64,000 nt of DNA. Source: Rutidosis leptorrhynchoides. Its lineage: Eukaryota; Streptophyta; Magnoliopsida; Asterales; Asteraceae. Positions 21,521 through 33,800 of this stretch are shown piece by piece (the stretch's first letter is position 1; each line of letters opens with the position of its first letter). The position numbers were made by a program, and so were the translations under genes. Below the pieces are notes generated by a model. It was not told the origin of the DNA. It did no database searches and saw nothing but the letters and a program-made list of their open reading frames with translations. The stretch is taken from positions 293,574,001 through 293,638,000 of the forward strand of contig NC_092341.1 in the NCBI RefSeq assembly GCF_046630445.1, written 5' to 3'.

Positions 21521-22799
21521 TTTTTTGGGGGAAAAAAACGAAAAATATATACCAAACTTTTTCTAATAAAGAGAAAAAGAGAACCAAAGTACAATAAATG
21601 AACGTGGACATGGCTTGAAAATTGTAAACTAAACAAGCTAAAGCTAGCTAAAGCTAACTAAACCCGAGCCCCGCCGAGAACCAAGAAACAACACGACAAA
21701 CTAACTACAACAAGGGAAAAACTCAAAAATAGAAAACACTAATATCGAAGTCAACTGCTAACTAACAAAACAAACTCCGAACCCAACTAACTGATGACCT
21801 CATCGCCGGTGATGTTGTCGACGTCATTGGCCGCACTAGCCTTGAACGAAAATTTCGCACCGCTTCCGGTCCCGTCACCAACGTTAGTACCCGGCGGAGG
21901 AGGACTAAAACCGCGCTCTTTATAACTCATCGAAAAAACCCCTTTTCATAATGAGCGTCCTGAACCCGAGCCCACGTATGACCACTTGCAACACCCGCCC
22001 ACTTGAGCATCTTTAAACGAACTTTGGATCGCACCCCCCTCTTCATCATCGTCCCTACAATTCCATAAAGTAAATGAACTACCCGTCGCAACCTTCTTTA
22101 TAGCTTTATCCTTTTCGTTAATGTTACCACGTACTCGAAAGAGGCAGCCTTGCCCTAGATAACCTTCTTAGCACCATCTTTTAACATAGAAAACTTCTTC
22201 CCAAGAACCCGAGCTGTTTTGATATGGTTAAAATGATCCCTGCAAACACCACTACAAGAAACATTCGAACAAGCACACAAATCACGAGACACACTCTTAC
22301 CAATAACAAACAAACCCGATGACTCCTTCTCAAAAGGCTGATCAGTTTCCCAACTGCTACGTTGAATTGTAACATGGCCCGCATCTACAACTCCGATCTC
22401 TTTTAACTTTCTCTTTTCGTTGCCATATCCTAGACCCTCAATCGCAATATATATCTCCGTAAATTGAGCTCGATATGGAAGGTGATCAACGTCAACAACA
22501 GGCACACCATTACCTTGAAGAATCACCTCCTTTTCAGGACTTAAAATCTGCCTACTGTTATTGAACGAATCAAAAACTTTGGGCTCAGTAACTACATGAA
22601 CCTGTTTGGCCACTGGATTAACACCGAGAGCACCAGCAACAACATTAAACGAATACCCAACAACCCGTTCATCTGTATGCACCAAAAGATCCCGATTTAA
22701 AGAAGTAATCCAATCCAAAGAAAAACCATCATTAGGCATTCTATCTACCAAAATGGGATCATTAACCTTATTAACCCACACATTCGTTTTAAGGTAACC
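21521..22799 (-). pseudogene. LINE-like ORF1, 3' half and 3' UTR
   Basis: Minus-strand reading from 22799 (continuing NVWVNKVNDPILVDR...) through a Cys-rich stretch (LCACSNVSCSGVCRDH) to a Pro/Gly-rich end and stop at 21787-21789. This frame carries one shift near 22150 and one TGA near 21927. After the stop comes a T-rich 3' UTR ending in a seven-A tail at about 21521-21527, as in plant L1-type retroposons. There is no second frame with endonuclease or reverse transcriptase. The other half lies at 39905-40900; the Athila-like element separates them. It could instead be a host RRM-protein pseudogene. Confidence 0.55.
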
Positions 22800-22804
22800 G
22801 TTTG

Positions 22805-24822
22805 TGATGTTATGCGAGGCATATATGAAATAGTGTATATTTTTCTAGAAAATACTATTAAATACGATACAATTTTACACAAGATATTTATATATTTAAA
22901 GAATGGATATACTTAAACCTTGCTACAACACTTATAGGCAGTGTACCTAATCGTACAGTAGTGTAGTTTTTAGTAAGTCCGGTTCGTTCCACAGGAAAAA
23001 ATCTTTAACCAAAGCTTAACGCTATATTAGTTTTAATTTATAAAAATACAAATATATAAATAAGTAATATTATTATTATAAAAGGGGGGTTTTTACCGTT
23101 TAATGACCGGTTTGTCGATTTTAAAAAAACTTTAGTCGCAGTTAAAACCTAATGTAAAATAATAAAAATAAATATAACTTAATTTAAAGCGTAAAGTAAA
23201 TAACGATAAGGAAATTGCGATAAATAAAAGTGCGATAAAATAAAATTGCGATAATTAAAAAGTACGATAATTAAAAGTGCAATTAAATACAATGACAATA
23301 AATAAAAGTGTGATAATTAGAAGTGCAATTAAATGTAAAAAAAAGGAAATTAAATAAGAAATAAAAGAATTATGCTTATTTAAACTTCCGTAATCATGAT
23401 GTTTGACGTGTTGATTTTAGTTCTATTCCCATGGGTTAATTGTCCTTTGTCCTGGATTATTTAATATGTCCGTCTGGTTTTTGTCCATAACAGTCCATCA
23501 GTCATAAATATAAAGTGAGAGTATCCTCGTCAAATTATCCTTATACCCGAAGTCAAATATTCCAACTAATTGGGGACTTAAACTGTAACAAGGTTTTATT
23601 ACTTTGTTTAATAATTACACCAGGATATCGACTGCGTGTAACCCAATGTTTTAATTCTTTGTTATCAATTATGCCAAGTGTCCTTGTACATAATTTCACC
23701 CATGTTTTAATAATTTCACTGACTATTAATTCATTCCCGTGTCCGGTTAAATGAACGATTATTCGTACATATAAATATCCCGCCCATCGTGTCCGATCGA
23801 GTGTATATGGTTATTTATAGGGACGTCCAATTGTAAATCTTTATATTAAAATTAACAAACTATCATTTAGTTAAACAAATATAAAGCCCATTAATATCCC
23901 ATAGTCTAATTTCTACAAGTGTCGTTCTTTTGTCCAAACCCCAATTATGGTACAAAGTCCAATTACCCAATTTTAGTAATTAGCCCAACATCATGATTAC
24001 TTCGATTTAAATAAGCATAATAATAACTTAGCTACGAGACATTAAATTAAAAAGGTTGAACATAACTTACAATGATTAAAAATAGCGTAGCGTTACACGG
24101 ACAGAATTTCGACTTACACCCTTACAATATGCGCTAACATACCCTTATTATTAGAAATTAAAATTAAAATTAAAATTAAAATTAAAATTAAAATTAAAAT
24201 ATAAATATATATATATATATATACACGTTTAGATAGAGAGATTGATATATATCATGATGTTCACCAGAATGCGAATTTTTATAGGCATGTGGGCTGGAAA
24301 AGGAGCTCATGCGATCGCATGAGCTTTGCCCTTCAGGCTCATGCGATCGCATGGCCAGCTGGGGAGGCTCAAAAGTCTACAAAAACGTGGGCTGCTTATT
24401 TATTTATTATATAATATAATATATATAATTAAATTTAATTATATATATATTATATTATATTCTTGTACTCCGTTGATTTGTAATTTTTAGTCCGTTGCGT
24501 CGAGCGTTGAGAGTTGACTCTGGTCCCGGTTCCGGATTTTCGAACGTCTTTTCGTATAATTTAATATCTTGTACTTTGCGTTTTGAATCTTGCACTCTTG
24601 TAATTTTGAGACGTTTCTTATCAATAATTGGAACCTCTTTGCTTGTACTTTGCACTTTTTAGCTTTTTGGTCGTTTGCGTGTTCAATTTGTCGAATTTGT
24701 CTTTTGTCTTCACCTTTTATTATTTAAACGAATATCACTTGTAAATAGAACAATTGCAACTAAAAGCTTCTCTTTCTTGAGGGATAATGCTATGAAATAT
24801 ATGTTCGTTTTTAGCATTATCA
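22805..24822 (-). repeat. 3' LTR of the Athila-like element
   Basis: 2,018 bp. Contains an AAATT-rich run and TA microsatellite near 24150-24222 and one CATGCGATCGCATG pair (24308-24353). Confidence 0.93.
24308..24353. promoter_or_regulatory. Palindrome pair CATGCGATCGCATG, 3' LTR
   Basis: Perfect 14-mers at 24308-24321 and 24340-24353, centres 32 bp apart. The first is the core of a 22-bp perfect palindrome. Function inferred only. Confidence 0.7.
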
Positions 24823-26937
24823 AATATTCCCACACTTGAGTGTTGCTTGTCCTCAAGCAATATAGTCTTGAAATACTAGAATCACCTCTTTATTCTTCAC
24901 ACTTTGTACATCAGTGATTTTTATACGGCGGTATAAACAATGGTAGTAACGATGTGGTTTACAGTCCCACATGACTATAAAATTTAGATCCTTTAAGGAA
25001 ATTGGATCTTTATGAAAACTTTTGATCTTTTGAAAATTAAATCTAGTTTTTTACCCTAGATAAGTTTTTCGGAATAACCCTTCACCGGTGTTTGCAAATT
25101 GTTTTTGTGGGTTTAGTGGGTTTCAGATTTGAAAATTTTAGCTCAAAACTTGCGGTTTTGTGTCACCCACTTGCTAACCTTGTATTGAGAAAGCAACACG
25201 TCCAGTATACTTGCTCCGTATATTACCTTTCGGTAAACTACCGTCCGGTTGTAAAGGAAAGCGTTGAACAAGCAACTGTTAAGGCAATGTCCCCTGACAT
25301 GCTTTTGATTATGGTCTATAACGTGTCGGACGCAATTACTATCCTTTGTAGGAGCAATAGTAAAGCTCACCCTTATAATTTTCTGGTCTGGCACAAGGTC
25401 CTGTCTTTGACCATGCTATGCAACCACCGTTCTTACGGTTGACACCCGATTTGGTTCAGGTGACCTAATGAATTCCAGTTGAATTCCTAGGATTTTACGT
25501 TCAATGGTAATGAACGCATTGAAAATGGGTTTTTAGAAAACAAATCGGTTTGTAATTTTGATCAAAATATTTTCTCGTTCAAGCTCGAGTTTAGATATCA
25601 TCGAATTCCATGAGTTTGTAATTCTCAATCTTTAAGGTCAATCTCTAGGATTGAGTAATATCAGTCTTAAAAGCTGATTTTTGATCTTTAAGAAGATTAT
25701 CCTTTCTAGAGATCTGATTCATTAGTCTTATCCAGCTAATTTGCACGACGTCCTCCCCATTTTACAAGACAGATCCTCTCATGGTTAGGATAAGTCTGAC
25801 CACTTGGCGACCCTGTTTGATGCTGAGGTCCGTGGATTTCCTGCTGATTTTAGTGATGACTTTTCTAGATTTTTCGTCAACCTACAGCTGGTCTGAACGA
25901 CAACTTCATGACCTAAATCAAGAAGCGCGTTTCTTTTTCGGAAGACTTTACTTCCTTTTAATGATGGAATTGATTCATCGTGTAGATCCATCTTTCTTAC
26001 AGTAAATCGGGTAAAACTGTTTAGTTTAGTCCAAAGCAAAAGTATCTTTAATTATTTGTTACAGAAATATGTGACATATGTTTAAAATAACTTGGTAATT
26101 TTCCTACACTTGGCTTTTATTTTCCTTTTTATTGTTCTCTATTCCATTTTAAATGAATTCTAACATTTTGGTTTGTTTCTCAATTTATGTCCTTTCCGAG
26201 GTAACAATAATTTCGGTGTTAACACCTAGTTTTATCGTTCATAAATATGTATAAACATGATTTTGAGTTCATTTAATTGAAAATTTTGAAAATTTTTACT
26301 AGAATTGGGTAGTCAGTATATAAGACTAGGGCTGTTCTTTATTATCAGAGAGCACTAGATTCTAATACAACTACTGCGTTACTAGTATTTTTAATGGTAA
26401 CCAAGTGTATAAGTTAAAAATTTTAAAAATCCGAAAGAATTTAACCCCTTCCCACACTTAAGATCTTGCAAGGCCCCCATTTGCAAGAAATCAGTAATAA
26501 TTTAAATTATTGAGGGTGATTAGCGTAGAAAAATGATTAAATTTTATCAAAGTTTCCAAACATATTGGCGTTTGTTTGCTGAATGATAAATGGTGCACAT
26601 CATTTGTTCATTCCGTCTTGTTGTTACATCACATTTATTTTTCATCTTGTCGTCAAAATTAGTATCTTTTGCTGAACTTAATGCCAGTCTTTGAAAATGC
26701 GCTGTTTTACCCTGTTTTGTACAATCGACAATATACATACATACAAATATAAACATGCATGGCAATTTGAAATGGGACTTAATGTCCCACTTTCAAATCC
26801 TAAAGGTAAAATATTAGTACACAATAATAATAAAAATGATAAAAATTACATAAATATATCCAATAACATAAGTTTAAACATGAATAATTAAAAAGATAAA
26901 AATATAAAAATCATAAAAATAACCAAATGGAACTAAA
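24823..26937 (-). other. Athila-like 3' untranslated region, 2.1 kb
   Basis: Between the third ORF and the 3' LTR. No domain-bearing frame. Holds the polypurine tract next to the LTR and the 91-bp block at 26298-26388 that recurs at 63797-63887. Confidence 0.6.
26298..26388. repeat. 91-bp block, copy A (in the Athila-like 3' region)
   Basis: Begins TACTAGAATTGGG and ends GCGTTACTAGTA. It matches 63797-63887 at 87 of 91 positions while the flanks are unrelated. The ends are weak inverted repeats (TACTAGAA / TACTAGTAA). TTTT occurs on both sides. Confidence 0.85.
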
Positions 26938-28479
26938 TCAGTCTGGATAGGGGTTCCAGTTCATCTCGTCAGGTGGGTTCCATTGTTGGTTATAGGTGTC
27001 CTGATAGGCTTGGTTATAGTCATACCGGTTAAAGGGTGGTCGGATGTCGGGGCTGTGTGGCGGAAAATGAGTAGGTCGAGTAGGCACGTAATTATTTGGT
27101 ACCTGATATGATAGCTGGCTCATGATTTGGTGCTGATGAACTAACCAGCTATCGTGTTGGCGTCGCCTATAATCCTCGTATACTCGCTCGGAGTTCCACT
27201 GCTCGTATATACTATGTCTGGCCGCGCTCGTCATTGCTTCCTCATCTATACGAACGTGGACGTCAAGAATAACATCTCGAAAGACATCCCTAATGTCTTC
27301 CGCTTCCTCCATTTCCTCGTCTGAGCCTCTCTCTACCTGAGGATGAGGGCCCTCATAGGGTACTGCCTGGTTGCGTCTACTTTTCAATACCTTAGCACCC
27401 ACATAAACTTTCAATCCTAAAGGCTCAACCTGTTCTCTACAAAGCTGTAATGGACCCCCTTGTTTCCTATCAACACCTAAATACTCTCCAATGAGAGTAA
27501 CAAAAATACCTCCTCCTATTATACTCCCGTCCTGCATTCCTTCTACCATTTTAGATAAATAAAAACCAACACAGTAAGGGATATTGACAAAGCTTCTAGG
27601 TTCCCGAATACACTTTAGGTAGAATAAATCATGTAAGGTCATTTTTTCCTTATTGTGACCTCTCTGTGTAATCGAGTTAGCCAAAAATCTATGAATGATA
27701 CGAAGCTCGGCTCTGTCAATATGTGTATAGGAGTGTCCTCCCGCTCGTGTAAAAACATCAAAATGTGACATACGCCTCCAAATGGCGTCAGCGTCAAAGT
27801 TGCTATCTACCCTTTCACCATAATGAATCAAATTTGTACAATCGGGTAGTAGCAACTCTCCAGGAGTATATATCTGTAAAGCCCTGGCTATGTCCAGCAT
27901 GGACATTCTGTACATCCTACCGCCAAGGATAAACCTAAGAAATCTTCTATCATCTATTCTAACTATATTTGTATCAAGTGATACAGTACTCATCAACTCA
28001 ACACACCATTCCTTATATACAGGCCTACGAATGGTGAAAAGACGTTCCCAATCTGTAAAAGAAGAGTTCCCGTACCTCTGAATCAGTAGCAGTCTGACTC
28101 TATTAGCTAGCTGAACTCTCTCCAAAGGATCCCAATCGATTACCCTTGGCACCTCTACGTTTTTTGTTACCAATTTGAATTTGTTCCTTTGATATGTCTC
28201 GTAATCTCTCCATCTTCTATCAAATCTCAGATTAGGATGCAAAGTGTGCTCAGGAATTGTTGGGAATTCTACTGGCGGCCTCATCGGGAATACTATGAAT
28301 TCATTAACAAACTGTACCGGATCATAATAAGGTACGTGTTGATCAGGCTGTTGTTGTGGTTCCTGTTGTGGTTCTTGTTCAGGTTCTGGCTCGTGTTGCA
28401 TTTCTGGTTCTGGTTCTGGTGCTGGAGCAGGTCGTCTAGATGATGATGCTCCTGAACCTCCAGTATCGGCTTTCTGCAA
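26938..28479 (-). CDS. Third ORF of the Athila-like element (513 aa)
   Basis: An uninterrupted frame between pol and the 3' LTR, the place of the so-called env-like ORF of Athila/Calypso elements. The N-terminus is Pro/Glu/Gln-rich. The centre resembles the ATHILA ORF-1 protein family (RRFLRFILGGRMYRMSMLDI, LGVDRKQGG), and an acidic stretch (SDEEMEEAED) precedes an Asn/Pro/Tyr-rich tail. No signal peptide or clear membrane span is visible, so an envelope role is not supported by the sequence. It is the only long intact frame of the element. Confidence 0.75.
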   Translation of the reverse strand: MQKADTGGSGASSSRRPAPAPEPEPEMQHEPEPEQEPQQEPQQQPDQHVPYYDPVQFVNEFIVFPMRPPVEFPTIPEHTLHPNLRFDRRWRDYETYQRNKFKLVTKNVEVPRVIDWDPLERVQLANRVRLLLIQRYGNSSFTDWERLFTIRRPVYKEWCVELMSTVSLDTNIVRIDDRRFLRFILGGRMYRMSMLDIARALQIYTPGELLLPDCTNLIHYGERVDSNFDADAIWRRMSHFDVFTRAGGHSYTHIDRAELRIIHRFLANSITQRGHNKEKMTLHDLFYLKCIREPRSFVNIPYCVGFYLSKMVEGMQDGSIIGGGIFVTLIGEYLGVDRKQGGPLQLCREQVEPLGLKVYVGAKVLKSRRNQAVPYEGPHPQVERGSDEEMEEAEDIRDVFRDVILDVHVRIDEEAMTSAARHSIYEQWNSERVYEDYRRRQHDSWLVHQHQIMSQLSYQVPNNYVPTRPTHFPPHSPDIRPPFNRYDYNQAYQDTYNQQWNPPDEMNWNPYPD

Positions 28480-30278
28480 AACACATTAAATACAAAATTT
28501 GTGCATTCAAATATGCATTAGTGTTAGCAAAATAACAACTTAAAACAATCATAATAACATGTTAAATCAAAATTTAACTTATACACATTTTCACAATTTT
28601 TACAATTCTATACTTTTTCAAATAAGCACATATGGAAATGAAGACAAAGTTCATAAGCATTTAACTCAAATAACATGTCAAAATAGTCATTACTAACAAT
28701 TAAACAAGTCTCAAATGGTAATTATATCAAATTAATCAAGTTCATGAATTTTCGCCTAAAAAGTCCACTTTAATCTTTAAAAATCATGTTTATGATCAAT
28801 GTTTGGATCATTTAACTACCTAAACATGTTACACTACTCAATTAAGCAATAATTCATGACAAAAATCGGCCATAACCTGTTTATATCAAAAAGCTCCAAA
28901 TTGCTCAAGAACACAAACCCCAGATTTCTAAAAATTTTGAAGTTTTTGGCTTCAAATCATGTTAAATAGCATCAATCTAGGTTATACATGCATAAAATAC
29001 TAACAATTTAACACTAATTATATTAGAAATTAACAAAATTGCATTAGGTAAAATATTGGTAATTATCACAAAAACTAGGAATTTATAGAGTTTAGGGGTG
29101 TAATTTTTACCTTTTTGCTGAAGAATGAGAATCTAGGCATGATTAGAGCAAGAAAAATGACGAATTACGGTGGAAAAATGATGAAATTTGGTGAGATTTT
29201 GAGAGAATTTCGGGTATGTATGTGTGTTTTTGTGGAGAAGACAGACCTGCTGCCTTTTTGAACCTGGCCTGATTTTTGCCTCCATGCGATCGCATGGAGG
29301 TATAGTGAGAATCCCATGCGATCGCATGGGTGTCCGGCTACAGTACTTTCAGTTTTTTTTTAATAATAAAACCTTATACTTAATAAAACATAAAATTAAT
29401 AAAATTTTAAAAATTTGTTTCTTTTTAGGATGAGGGCGTTTCGGATCGTTGTCCTAGTCCGTCCCTCGACAAAATTTTAAAATTTGTCAATTTAAAGCGT
29501 GATTTTAAAAGTAAAGATTTTTGGGTTTTTTTTTTTTTAATGTTTTTGGCATACTTTAATTTAAATAAGATTAAAAATAATGATAATAAAAGTTCTCGTC
29601 CCTCCCTTGGGTAGAGCAATTTCGGTTCAAAGACCTAGTCTTCAACTCACGACGAATTTTAAAAATCATATTTTTAACTTAGTGAAATAAAGTAAATTTT
29701 TGTTTTTAAATTCACACCAAACTTAAATTTAAAATGCATAAAATTAAAAATTCATATTATTAAAAATTCACACCAAACTTAAATTATATTTTTGTTTTTA
29801 TACATACAAACTTATATTAAAAATATTAATTTCTCAAATATTTACAAACTTAAATATATTGATTTAAAAAGTTTACAATATCAATTTAAGATTTATATAT
29901 TAATTTTAAAAATATGATAAAAATAAAATTAAAAATCTTTTTGGCTTTTATCCCACTTTAATCAATCAAATATTATCAAAAATATACGCCCCTCTTTTCG
30001 GTAAAGTAATTTCGGTTCCATGACCTAATTTAACTCATGACGAATTTTAGAAATATTTTGGGTTGATTGATTAAAGATATTTATACCTTAAGAATAAACG
30101 TTAAATTTCGCAGTGATGTAATTTTTTTTGTATGATATCAATAATTTCGGTCGCAAGACCTAATTTCATCGAATACCAATTTAATACTTTATAGCGAACA
30201 AATTAGCGTTTATTATCAAAAGGCTAAAAATAAAAATAAAAATAAAAACTGTACAAACTTACCTGTGAAATATATTTC
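28480..30278 (-). other. Athila-like spacer between the small frame and the third ORF
   Basis: 1.8 kb without coding sequence. Contains a palindrome pair (29283-29328) and several diverged copies of a phrase with AATTTCGGTTC, GACCTA and GACGAATTTT near 29430, 29605, 29995 and 30145. Confidence 0.6.
29283..29328. promoter_or_regulatory. Palindrome pair CATGCGATCGCATG, upstream of the third ORF
   Basis: 14-mers at 29283-29296 and 29315-29328, centres 32 bp apart, about 0.8 kb ahead of the 513-aa frame in element orientation. Each is extended by different but self-complementary flanks (CCTC/GAGG and CC/GG). Confidence 0.7.
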
Positions 30279-30695
30279 TTAGTGATATGCTCTAGCCCAC
30301 TCATAAGATAGTCGGACTAATTGGTTTTCCATAGCTACATAGGCGTAACCTCGAGCATTTAACGTTTTTTCTTCTAAACATATGAACGGTCCGTCTCTGC
30401 ATAAAGTAACAAATTCGGTATTTGAATAGGTTTGATTATTTGAACATTTACCTTCGTGTGACCATTTTCTGCATTTGTGAAATTTTTCAAGGTGTCGTGC
30501 TCTTCTTTTCGCTGTGGATTTTGATTTTCCTTTACCAAATTGTAACTTATTATCTTCGCATCTGGATTCTTTTCTTACTCCGTCCAATTTACCTCTGATT
30601 AATGATACGATTTCACTTGGAAGTGTGTCATTATTACGTTTAGTGATCAAAACGTGTAGCATTCGACCATGGTTTAATTCACAGGAAGTCTTCAT
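30279..30695 (-). CDS. Small Cys/His-rich frame inside the Athila-like element (138 aa, unknown)
   Basis: Open frame between integrase and the third ORF, same strand, starting 172 bp after the integrase frame ends. It has a basic centre (KGKSKSTAKRRARHLEKFHK) followed by CRKWSHEGKC, a possible metal-binding or nucleic-acid-binding patch. No family recognised. It could be a decayed extra gene, a regulatory small protein or a chance frame. Confidence 0.45.
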   Translation of the reverse strand: MKTSCELNHGRMLHVLITKRNNDTLPSEIVSLIRGKLDGVRKESRCEDNKLQFGKGKSKSTAKRRARHLEKFHKCRKWSHEGKCSNNQTYSNTEFVTLCRDGPFICLEEKTLNARGYAYVAMENQLVRLSYEWARAYH

Positions 30696-30866
30696 TTCGA
30701 AAAACCTAAAAAAAATAAAAATTCAGAATGGGGGGAGAAGACTAGTTCTTTAGGGTCTGCTAGGGAAAGACCATTCGGGTTCTATTTTCGAGAACTACAC
30801 GAAAACAGAAAATCTAACTCTAACAGAATTACATATTATCCTTTAAAGACTTGATTTTCCCCAAAC

Positions 30867-33800
30867 TTAGTTAGCTGTGGTGTCGAAATTGTGATTAACT
30901 TCGTTGTCAACTTCCATTGGACTATCTATGTAATGTTTAACTCTGTGACCATTAACCTTAAATTCAATCCCATTTGAATTTATTAATTCTACTGTTCCGT
31001 ATGGGAAAACTCTTTTGACTATGAATGGTCCAGACCATCTTGATTTCAATTTTTCAGGAAATAGCTTGAATCGTGAATTGAAAAGAAGAACTCTGTCTCC
31101 TTCTTTAAATTCTTTTGAACTTCTGATTCTTTTATCATGCCATTTCTTCGTTCTTTCCTTATAGATTAACGAATTTTCGTATGCTTCATGTCTTAATTCT
31201 TCTAATTCGTTTAGTTGACTTAACCGTAGACGTCCATCTTCATGTAAATCAAGATTACATGTCTTCAAAGCCCAAAATGCTCTGTGTTCAATTTCTACTG
31301 GAAGATGACATGTTTTTTCGTAAACGAGTCTAAAAGGTGTGGTTCCAATTGGAGTTTTGTAGGCTGTTCTAAAATCCCAGAGTGCATCCTCCAATTTAAT
31401 GGACCATTCCTTCGGATTTGATCCTATGGTTTTCTCTAGAATACGTTTTAAAGCTCGGTTGGTATTTTCAACTTGTCCACTTGTTTGTGGATGATAAGCG
31501 GTGGAGATTTTATGAGTTACTCCATATCTTTTAAGAACTTTCTCAAGTTGATTATTACAAAAATGAGTTTCCCGATCACTTATTAAAGCTTTCGGTGTTT
31601 TAAACCTTGCAAAAAGACGTTTTAAAAAGTTGACTACAACTCGTGCATCGTTATTTGGGAGAGCTTGTGCTTCCACCCATTTAGATACATAATCAATGGC
31701 TACGAGAATGTAGAGATTATTATGAGATTTTGGAAATGGACCCATAAAGTCAATACCCCAAATGTCAAATACTTTACATACTTGAATGACATTTTGTGGC
31801 ATTTCATCACGTTGACTTATTTTTCCGGCCCTTTGACAAGCATCACAGGATTTGCAAAGAAGGTGTGCGTCTTTGTAAATTGTAGGCCAATAGAATCCAG
31901 CATCATAAACTTTTCTTGCTGTTAGTTGAGGCCCATAATGCCCTCCTGTTGGTCCTGTGTGACAATGGTTTAAGATTTTACTAGCTTCATCTCCGAATAC
32001 ACATCGGCGTATTATTTCATCGGGACAACTTTTAAACAAATGTGGATCTTCTCAGAAATAGTGTTTTATATCACTAAAGAATTTCTTTCGTTTTTGGTAC
32101 GATAATCCTTTTTCAAGGAATCCACATACTAAGTAGTTTGCATAGTCTACAAACCATGGAATATCATTATAATCTATCTTCAATAGATATTCATCAGGAA
32201 AGTTGTCTTGTATGGCCGATTCATTTAGAACTTCTAATTCGGTATTTTCAAGACGAGAAAGATGATCAACGGCGAGATTTTCTGCTCCTCTTTTATCTCG
32301 GAATTTCAATATCGAATTCTTGTAAGAGTAAGATCCAACGGATTAATCTTGGTTTGGCATCTTGTTTTGAAAATAGGTATCTAAGAGCAGAATGGTCAGT
32401 ATAGACCACCGTTTTAGCTAGAACGAGATATGAACGAAATTTATCAAAAGCAAAGACAATAGTAAGGAGTTTTTTTTCAGTAGTTGTGTAATTCGTTTGT
32501 GCTCCTTGTAACGTCTTACTAGCATAATATATAGGTTGAAATCGTTTTTCAATCATTTGTCCTAAAACGGCTCCCATTGCAAAATCACTTGCATCGCACA
32601 TATGTTCAAACGGTAGATTCCAATTTGGAGTTATCATGATCGGCGCATTAGTGAGGTTTTCTTTAAGAATATTAAAAGATTTGATGCATTCATCTGAAAA
32701 GATGAATGGAGCATCCTTTTCTAGGAGTTTATTCATAGGAGTGGCAATTTTAGAAAAATCTTTAATGAAACGTCGATAAAAACCGGCATGCCCTAGAAAA
32801 CTCCTAACTCCTCTAACATTGGTGGGATGTGGAAGTTTAGCAATTACATCTACTTTAGCTCTATCCACTTCAATTCCTTCCTTTGAGATTTTATGTCCAA
32901 GAACGATGCCTTCTTTAACCATGAAATGGCATTTCTCCCAATTAAGTACTAGATTTGATTGTTCGCATCTAATAAGCATTCGTTCCAGATTAACTAGACA
33001 TGTTTCAAATGTATCACCGAAGACTGAAAAGTCATCCATGAAAACTTCCATGCATTCTTCTATCATGTCGTGAAAAATCGCCATCATGCACCTTTGAAAG
33101 GTTGCAGGGGCGTTGCAAAGTCCAAATGGCATGCGTTTGTAAGCAAAAGTACCATAAGGGCACGTGAACGTGGTTTTCTCTTGGTCTTCGGGTGCTATTG
33201 GAATTTGAAAATATCCGGAAAAACCATCTAGAAAACAATAGTAACTGTTTCCGGCTAATCTTTCCAACATTTGATCAATAAAAGGTAAGGGAAAGTGATC
33301 TTTTCTGGTGGCGTCATTTAATTTTCTATAATCAATACACACACGCCATCCTGTTACAGTCCTAGTAGGAATAAACTCATTTTTCTCATTTGTAATGACA
33401 GTCATGCCACCCTTCTTAGGCACGCATTGAACTGGGCTTACCCATGGACTATCAGAGATTGGATAAATTAAACCTGCATCTAGCAGTTTAATAATTTCTT
33501 TCTTAACAACATCTTGCATATTAGGATTTAGTCTTCGTTGGCGTTGCACATACGTTTTATGACCTTCTTCCATAAGGATTTTATGTGTGCAATACGAAGG
33601 ACTTATTCCTTTTATATCATGAATCTTCCATGCAATGGCTGGTTTATGAGCTTTCAACACAGAAATGAGTTGAGATTTTTTATTTTCAGTAAGAGAAGAC
33701 GATATTATTACAGGTAATTCAGATTCACCATGTAAATAAGCGTATTCCAAATGGTTTGGAAGTGGCTTTAACTCTAATGTCGGTGATTTTTCTATCGATG

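Noticed and set aside
24455-24655. 66-aa minus-strand frame, repeated at 39532-39732
   Set aside because: Same place in both LTRs of the Athila-like element; no domain, no independent evidence of coding.
25092-25442. 116-aa plus-strand frame
   Set aside because: Antisense to the Athila-like element in its 3' untranslated region; no domain and an overlapping frame on the other strand.
26938-28479. Calling the third ORF an envelope gene
   Set aside because: Position fits, but no signal peptide, membrane span or glycoprotein features are visible; it is left as a third ORF of unknown function.
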